Below, one piece after another: positions 1 through 3,959 of a stretch of DNA of 6,148 nucleotides. Made by a program: the position numbers and the translations under genes. The DNA lies in the NCBI GenBank assembly GCA_934202525.1, contig CAKPYB010000074.1, forward strand, positions 1 to 6,148. The letters are read 5' to 3'. Source of the DNA: an uncultured Prevotella sp. (lineage in GTDB: Bacteria; Bacteroidota; Bacteroidia; Bacteroidales; Bacteroidaceae). Each line of letters opens with the position of its first letter. The stretch's first letter is position 1. Below the pieces are notes generated by a model that worked only from the letters and a program-made list of their open reading frames with translations, ran no database searches and was not told the DNA's origin.

Positions 1-72
1 CTTCAAGATGGGCTTGAACCAACGACCCCCTGATTAACAGTCAGGTGCTCTAACCAACTGAGCTATTGAAGC
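1..72 (-). tRNA. tRNA-Asn (anticodon GUU), 3' end cut by window edge
   Basis: Read on the minus strand, this folds as a full cloverleaf. The acceptor 5' side is at 66-72 (GCTTCAA) and pairs with TTGAAG at 1-6; the last acceptor base, the discriminator and any encoded CCA lie outside the window. The D stem is GCTC/GAGC (60-63 with 47-50) with a 9-base loop. The anticodon stem is CCTGA/TCAGG (41-45 with 29-33) around the loop CTGTTAA, which puts anticodon GTT at 36-38 and so decodes asparagine codons AAC and AAU. The T loop TTCAAGC is at 12-18. One T-stem pair (positions 8 and 22) is a U-U mismatch; the rest is regular. It is transcribed away from the protease gene, from its own promoter. Confidence 0.95.
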
Positions 73-114
73 ATTTTTTTCTGTAAAGAACATGACGTTC
101 CTTATTTGCGTGTG

Positions 115-146
115 CAAAAGTACTAACTTTTCTTCATTCTGCCAAA
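115..146 (-). promoter_or_regulatory. Bacteroidota-type promoter for tRNA-Asn
   Basis: On the minus strand there is TTTG (143-146), then exactly 20 bases, then TACTTTTG (115-122). This matches the known Bacteroidota primary sigma factor consensus (TTTG at about -33, TAnnTTTG at about -7). Transcription would start near 108, giving a leader of about 35 nt before the tRNA 5' end at 72. The match and position are seen directly; promoter activity is inferred. Confidence 0.75.
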
Positions 147-195
147 TTTTTTGCTGACTTTTTTCGCTTTTTCTCTAAAAAAGTGTATTTTTTCT

Positions 196-203
196 TATCT
201 TTG
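196..203 (+). promoter_or_regulatory. Candidate -7 box upstream of the S41 peptidase (distal)
   Basis: TATCTTTG fits TAnnTTTG exactly. There is no true TTTG at the expected -33 distance; only T-rich sequence (about 168-172) lies there. Transcription would start near 210 and give a leader of about 137 nt. This is a weaker call than the tRNA promoter, and the second box at 249-256 competes with it. Confidence 0.35.
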
Positions 204-248
204 TGCCATTTTTTGCCTATTTTATGGTGTTTTTCGCAAAGAAATGAG

Positions 249-256
249 TACTTTTG
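249..256 (+). promoter_or_regulatory. Candidate -7 box upstream of the S41 peptidase (proximal)
   Basis: TACTTTTG fits TAnnTTTG and is identical to the -7 box of the divergent tRNA promoter. The region 19-21 bp upstream (around 224-228) has no TTTG, so the -33 half is missing or degenerate. A start near 263 would give a leader of about 84 nt. That leader contains a purine-rich stretch of GGA repeats (291-303), too far from the ATG at 347 to act as its ribosome binding site. Confidence 0.45.
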
Positions 257-336
257 TGGTCGAAATCTTCTCCCGAGGGCGAATGCCGTGAAGAGGAGGA
301 GGAAATAACCAATAAGTTGAATCATATACAATTAAA

Positions 337-341
337 TAAGG
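337..341 (+). promoter_or_regulatory. Ribosome binding site deciding the start of the S41 peptidase
   Basis: TAAGG lies 5 bases before the ATG at 347. The same arrangement (AATAAGGT, 5 bases, ATG) precedes rimP at 2165. It supports ATG 347 over the in-frame TTG at 254, which overlaps a promoter-like box and would put 31 unrelated residues before the signal peptide. Confidence 0.6.
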
Positions 342-346
342 TAACA

Positions 347-2011
347 ATGAAAAGAATACTGTTCTCCTTGCTTATGGTGCTCCTGGCAGTTCCTACTTTT
401 GCCCAGGTTGACAAAGATCATGACTTCAAAGCCGCAAAGAATATGGAAATATTCAATGCCATCTACAAAAATCTCGATTTGATGTATGTTGATACGCTCG
501 ATGCTGAAGTTGTGGTCGGAAATGGTATCAATGCCATGTTGCGTAGTCTCGACCCTTATACTACCTATTATCCTGAGCAGAAGATGAAGGAACTCAAGAA
601 CCTGCTCACCGGCAAGTATGCGGGTGTAGGTGCGGTGATACGCTACAATTTCCAGTTGCAGCGCGTCTGTATCAGCGAGCCTTACGAGAATATGCCTGCT
701 GCAGAAGTGGGACTGAAGAAGGGTGACATCATCCTGAGTATTGATGATGAGGATATGACCAATAAGGAGGTGAGCTATGTCAGCGATCATCTTCGTGGTG
801 ACCCGGGTTCTTCTTTCATGTTGAAAGTTAAGCGTCCAAGTACAGGCAAGACGATGAAGGTGAAGGTAACACGCCGTACCATCCAGTTGCCGTTCTTGCC
901 TTATTATGGCATGTTGGAGGGTAGCATCGGTTACATCAACTTCAATTCCTTTACCGAGCAGTCTGCCAAGGAAGTGCGTCGTGCTTTCATCGATTTGAGA
1001 AAGCAAGGAGCCAAGAGTCTTGTCTTCGATCTGCGTAATAATGGTGGTGGTTCTGTTACCGAAGCGGTCAGCATCATCAATATGTTCTTGCCTAAAGGTA
1101 AGACAGTCTTGGAGATGAAGGGAAAGTTGCAGCGTTCTAATCATGTTTATAAGACCACGGTTGAACCGATAGATTCCGTTATGCCGATGGTGGTATTGGT
1201 GAACGAGAATTCTGCCAGTGCCAGTGAAATCATGAGCGGCAGTCTGCAGGATTATGACCGTGCTGTAATATTAGGTACGCGCACGTATGGAAAGGGATTG
1301 GTGCAGACTACCATGGATTTGCCTTATAACGGACAGGTGAAACTTACTACTGCTAAATATTTCATTCCTAGCGGTCGATGCGTTCAGGCACTCAACTATA
1401 AGCACGATAAGGGTGGTTATGTGGAGCATGTTCCCGACTCTCTTACCAAGGTGTTCTATACCGCAGGTGGCAGAGAAGTGAGAGATGGAGGTGGCGTGAA
1501 GCCGGATGTAGAGGTAAAGCCTGATTCTTTGCCAAACATCGCCTTCTATCTGGCTGGTGCCCGCGACAGTAATGAGGTGATGCTTAATTATGAGGTTGAT
1601 TATATCGCCAAGCATCCTGCTATTGCTCCTGCGAAGGAGTTCTCGCTGACCGATGCCGACTATGATGAATTCAAGACACGCGTGTTGAAGGCTAACTTCC
1701 AGTACGACCGTGAAACAGAAAAGTATCTCAAGGACTTGGAAAAACTCGCTAAGTTTGAAGGTTACTACGATGATGCCAAGTCAGAGTTTGAGGCTTTGAA
1801 GAAAAAACTGAGTCATAATGTGGCAAAGGATCTGGATTATAACAAGGATTACATCAAGCATCTGTTGGAAAATGACATCGTTTCAGCCTATTATTTCCAG
1901 CGCGGTGCCATCCAGAATTCCATGCGCTATGACAAGCAGATTAAGGAAGCAGTAAAATTGCTGAATTCTCCATCAGAATACGAAAAAATACTGCATCCTG
2001 TGAAGAAATAA
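347..2011 (+). CDS. Secreted S41-family C-terminal processing peptidase (CtpA/Prc/TSP-like)
   Basis: A serine endopeptidase of 554 residues, expected to act in the periplasm on the C-terminal parts of envelope proteins. Residues 1-19 are a type I signal peptide (MKR, hydrophobic core, then TFA|Q). A PDZ domain follows at about 89-182, with the motif GLKKGDIIL at 122-130; in this family it binds substrate C-termini and gates the active site. The S41 core carries FDLRNNGGG (227-235) and NENSASASE (286-294), with predicted nucleophile Ser291. The general base is Lys316 in GTRTYGKGLVQ, with the conserved Gln at 320. The Ser-Lys spacing of 25 matches E. coli Prc. Residues from about 400 to 554 are charged and probably mostly helical; length is usual for Bacteroidota members. 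The start is set by the signal peptide and by TAAGG upstream. It seems to be a single-gene unit, with a tRNA diverging on one side and an inverted repeat just after its stop. The family is certain; the substrate cannot be told, and paralogues make a gene name unsafe. Confidence 0.95.
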   Translation: MKRILFSLLMVLLAVPTFAQVDKDHDFKAAKNMEIFNAIYKNLDLMYVDTLDAEVVVGNGINAMLRSLDPYTTYYPEQKMKELKNLLTGKYAGVGAVIRYNFQLQRVCISEPYENMPAAEVGLKKGDIILSIDDEDMTNKEVSYVSDHLRGDPGSSFMLKVKRPSTGKTMKVKVTRRTIQLPFLPYYGMLEGSIGYINFNSFTEQSAKEVRRAFIDLRKQGAKSLVFDLRNNGGGSVTEAVSIINMFLPKGKTVLEMKGKLQRSNHVYKTTVEPIDSVMPMVVLVNENSASASEIMSGSLQDYDRAVILGTRTYGKGLVQTTMDLPYNGQVKLTTAKYFIPSGRCVQALNYKHDKGGYVEHVPDSLTKVFYTAGGREVRDGGGVKPDVEVKPDSLPNIAFYLAGARDSNEVMLNYEVDYIAKHPAIAPAKEFSLTDADYDEFKTRVLKANFQYDRETEKYLKDLEKLAKFEGYYDDAKSEFEALKKKLSHNVAKDLDYNKDYIKHLLENDIVSAYYFQRGAIQNSMRYDKQIKEAVKLLNSPSEYEKILHPVKK

Positions 2012-2018
2012 GTACAAA

Positions 2019-2050
2019 AACGTGCACAATCGATTAAAAATGTGCACGTT
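2019..2050 (+). terminator. Perfect 10-bp inverted repeat after the peptidase gene, possible terminator
   Basis: AACGTGCACA (2019-2028) and TGTGCACGTT (2041-2050) are exact reverse complements around a 12-base A/T-rich loop, beginning 7 bases after the stop codon. The hairpin suits transcript termination or 3'-end protection. The caveat is that no T run follows directly: the nearest (eight T, 2068-2075) starts 17 bases after the stem and also supplies the -33 element of the rimP promoter. An operator-like role is the alternative. Confidence 0.45.
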
Positions 2051-2072
2051 GCGAATAAAAAGTTGCATTTTT

Positions 2073-2104
2073 TTTGGCTAATCACAAAAATATTTGTAAT
2101 TTTG
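2073..2104 (+). promoter_or_regulatory. Bacteroidota-type promoter of the rimP-nusA-infB operon
   Basis: TTTG (2073-2076), 20 bases, then TAATTTTG (2097-2104): both halves match the Bacteroidota consensus, with the same spacing as the tRNA-Asn promoter here. The predicted start is near 2111, giving a leader of about 54 nt that is mostly taken up by the stem-loop at 2118-2145. Activity is inferred from the match and from its place before the first gene of the operon. Confidence 0.75.
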
Positions 2105-2117
2105 CAACGTTCAGTGG

Positions 2118-2152
2118 AATGAGGGGCTCACAAGAGTTCCTCATTTTATTTT
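2118..2152 (+). promoter_or_regulatory. Stem-loop plus T-rich stretch in the rimP leader (attenuator-like)
   Basis: AATGAGG (2118-2124) pairs exactly with CCTCATT (2139-2145). The stem continues inward through two G-U pairs and CTC/GAG (2127-2129 with 2134-2136), for 12 pairs in all around the tetraloop ACAA (2130-2133). TTATTTT (2146-2152) follows directly, as in an intrinsic terminator. The rimP ribosome binding site TAAGG (2155-2159) begins 9 bases after the stem. The fold and T-rich stretch are seen directly. A role in attenuation, 5'-end stability or translation control of the operon is inference. Confidence 0.5.
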
Positions 2153-2164
2153 AATAAGGTATAT

Positions 2165-2632
2165 ATGATTGATAAAAACGTCGTAAAAAAATTAGTTGAA
2201 GAATGGCTCCAAGATAAGGAATATTTCTTGGTAAGCATTGAAATCAGTCCCGACGATAGAATCGTTGTTGAGATTGACCATGCCGATGGAGTATGGATTG
2301 AGGATTGTGTTGCCTTGAGTAAGTATATTGAGGATCATTTGAACCGTGACGAGGAAGACTATGAGCTCGAAGTTGGCTCTGCAGGCTTGGGTCAACCGTT
2401 CAAAGTTCCGCAGCAGTATATCAATTTCATTGGCAAGGAGGTAGAGGTGCTTGATGCCGACGGCAAGAAGGTGAAGGGTATCTTGAAAGCTGTTGAAGGA
2501 AATGACTTCACAGTTGGCGTTGAAGAAAAGGTAAAGGTTGAAGGTAAAAAACGTCCGGTTAAGCAGGAGGTTGATCACGTTTACCAGATGGATAAAGTAA
2601 AATATACAAAATACATAATTAGTTTCAATTAA
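2165..2632 (+). CDS. rimP: Ribosome maturation factor RimP
   Basis: A cytoplasmic protein of 155 residues, the usual RimP length, needed for 30S subunit maturation; in E. coli it binds free 30S and promotes late steps of assembly. The N-terminal alpha/beta domain covers about 1-80 and ends in the family signature YELEVGSAGLGQP (66-78), a variant of the common LEVSSPGLDRP. Here Ser-Pro is replaced by Ser-Ala and Asp-Arg by Gly-Gln. The Sm-like C-terminal domain follows (about 83-155), with the strand KKVKGIL at 101-107 and a basic stretch near 122-133. The start ATG is preceded by TAAGG at 5 bases. It is first in the operon, 3 bases before nusA, an order conserved in many bacteria. The identification rests on the signature, length and neighbours. 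Confidence 0.95.
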   Translation: MIDKNVVKKLVEEWLQDKEYFLVSIEISPDDRIVVEIDHADGVWIEDCVALSKYIEDHLNRDEEDYELEVGSAGLGQPFKVPQQYINFIGKEVEVLDADGKKVKGILKAVEGNDFTVGVEEKVKVEGKKRPVKQEVDHVYQMDKVKYTKYIISFN

Positions 2633-2635
2633 GTT

Positions 2636-3898
2636 ATGGCTAAAAAAGAGCAAGAATTGACAGCGAGTATGATTGATACATTCCGCGAGTTTAAAGAAAC
2701 AAAGAATATCGACCGTACTACATTGGTAAGTGTATTGGAGGAGAGCTTCCGTAATGTACTTGCCAAGATTTTTGGTAGTGACGAAAACTTTGATGTCATC
2801 GTGAACCCTGACAAGGGTGACTTCGAAATTTATCGCAACCGTATAGTTGTTGCTGATGGCGAAGTTGAAGATGAAAATAAGGAAATTACACTTTCTGAGG
2901 CTCGTAAGATTGAGCCGGATTACGAGGTTGGTGAGGATGTAAGTGAGACGGTTGACTTCAATAAGTTTGGTCGTCGTGCCATCTTGACTCTTCGTCAGAC
3001 TTTGGCCTCCAAGATTCTTGAGTTGGAGCATGATTCACTCTACAACAAATACAAGGATCGCGTAGGTCAGGTTATCTCTGGTGAGGTTTATCAGGTTTGG
3101 AAGCGCGAGGTTCTGATTGTAGATGATGAGAACAACGAGCTCATGTTGCCTAAGACTGAGCAGATTCCTGGTGATACTTACCGCAAGGGTGAGACTGTTC
3201 GTGCGGTCATCCTTCGTGTAGACAACGAGAACAATAATCCAAAGATTATCTTGAGCCGTACTGCTCCAATCTTCCTGCAGCGCCTGTTGGAGGCTGAGGT
3301 TCCTGAGATTGCAGACGGTCTGATTGCAATCCGCCGTATCGCCCGTCTTCCGGGAGAGCGTGCTAAGATTGCTGTTGAAACATTCGATGAGCGTATCGAC
3401 CCGGTTGGTGCATGTGTAGGTGTTAAGGGTAGCCGCGTTCACGGTATCGTTCGCGAACTTTGCAACGAGAATCTCGATGTCATCAACTACTCAAGCAATA
3501 CCAAACTCTTCATTCAGCGTGCGTTGGCTCCAGCCAAGGTTTCTTCAATCAATGTTGATGATGAGAACAAGAAAGCAGAGGTTTACTTGCAGCCTGAGGA
3601 AGTTAGTTTGGCTATCGGCCGTGGCGGTATGAACATCAAACTGGCTTCTATGCTTACAGAATATACCATCGACGTATTCCGTGAGGTAGACGAGAATGAG
3701 GCCGATGAGGATATCTACTTGGATGAGTTCTCTGATGAGATTGACCAGTGGGTTATCGATGCTATCAAGGGCATCGGTCTTGATACTGCCAAGCAGGTAC
3801 TCAATGCACCTCGCAACTTGCTGATTGAGAAGGCCGACCTCGAAGAGGAGACCGTTGATCATGTACTCAGCGTGTTGCGCGCCGAATTCGAACAATAA
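2636..3898 (+). CDS. nusA: Transcription termination/antitermination factor NusA
   Basis: An RNA polymerase-associated factor of 420 residues that modulates pausing, intrinsic termination and antitermination. The N-terminal polymerase-binding domain spans about 1-135 and includes FNKFGRRA (108-115). The S1 domain follows (about 140-209, ending ILSRT). KH1 carries GACVGVKGSRV (258-268) and KH2 carries IGRGGMNIKLA (327-337). The C-terminus has a very acidic linker (350-370) and one helical module with IKGIGLDTAKQVL (377-389), resembling a helix-hairpin-helix or single acidic-repeat unit. E. coli NusA is longer (495 residues), with two acidic repeats. The start lies 3 bases after the rimP stop with no clear Shine-Dalgarno sequence, so translational coupling to rimP is likely. 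In E. coli, NusA affects expression of its own operon; whether the leader hairpin here serves that is unknown. Confidence 0.97.
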   Translation: MAKKEQELTASMIDTFREFKETKNIDRTTLVSVLEESFRNVLAKIFGSDENFDVIVNPDKGDFEIYRNRIVVADGEVEDENKEITLSEARKIEPDYEVGEDVSETVDFNKFGRRAILTLRQTLASKILELEHDSLYNKYKDRVGQVISGEVYQVWKREVLIVDDENNELMLPKTEQIPGDTYRKGETVRAVILRVDNENNNPKIILSRTAPIFLQRLLEAEVPEIADGLIAIRRIARLPGERAKIAVETFDERIDPVGACVGVKGSRVHGIVRELCNENLDVINYSSNTKLFIQRALAPAKVSSINVDDENKKAEVYLQPEEVSLAIGRGGMNIKLASMLTEYTIDVFREVDENEADEDIYLDEFSDEIDQWVIDAIKGIGLDTAKQVLNAPRNLLIEKADLEEETVDHVLSVLRAEFEQ

Positions 3899-3928
3899 TT
3901 CCCTTGCCAGCGAGTGCTTGCAGGGAAT
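3898..3928 (+). other. Stem-loop between nusA and infB
   Basis: ATTCCCT (3898-3904) pairs with AGGGAAT (3922-3928). The stem continues inward past a bulged T through GC/GC, a C-T mismatch and AGC/GCT, closing on the tetraloop GAGT (3912-3915). It begins at the last base of the nusA stop codon. No T run follows (AACTTTAAAAATAGG), so it does not look like an intrinsic terminator. An RNA processing or stability element between two coupled genes is more likely. The fold is read from the sequence; the role is inferred. Confidence 0.45.
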
Positions 3929-3942
3929 CTAACTTTAAAAAT

Positions 3943-3947
3943 AGGAG
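3943..3947 (+). promoter_or_regulatory. Shine-Dalgarno sequence of infB
   Basis: AGGAG lies 12 bases before the ATG at 3960, in an A/T-rich, presumably unpaired stretch just after the intergenic stem-loop. The spacing is longer than ideal, but this is the strongest Shine-Dalgarno match near a start in the window. It supports independent initiation of infB, unlike nusA. Confidence 0.6.
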
Positions 3948-3959
3948 AATAAATAATTT

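Noticed and set aside
291..303. GGA-repeat purine tract as a ribosome binding site for a leader peptide
   Set aside because: No ATG or GTG follows at suitable distance. The nearest candidate, TTG at 317, is in frame with the peptidase and would only extend it. The tract is 44 bases from the real start.
134..331. A 65-codon minus-strand frame in the intergenic region
   Set aside because: It covers the divergent promoter region and part of the peptidase leader, has a biased Lys/Phe composition expected of A/T-rich DNA, and has no convincing ribosome binding site.
254..346. TTG at 254 as the start of the S41 peptidase, adding 31 residues
   Set aside because: The TTG overlaps a -7-like box. The added residues (including a run of five Glu) would precede a clear signal peptide, and ATG 347 has TAAGG at proper spacing.
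332..1144. A 270-codon open frame on the minus strand, antisense to the peptidase gene
   Set aside because: It overlaps the conserved signal peptide, PDZ domain and start of the S41 core on the other strand. Its translation shows no recognisable domain.
2192..3031. A 279-codon minus-strand frame spanning rimP and the start of nusA
   Set aside because: It crosses two well-recognised genes on the opposite strand and has no recognisable product; it is a shadow frame.
3930..3937. TAACTTTA as an internal promoter for infB
   Set aside because: The final G of TAnnTTTG is missing and no TTTG lies 19-21 bp upstream, so it is within what chance gives in A/T-rich DNA.
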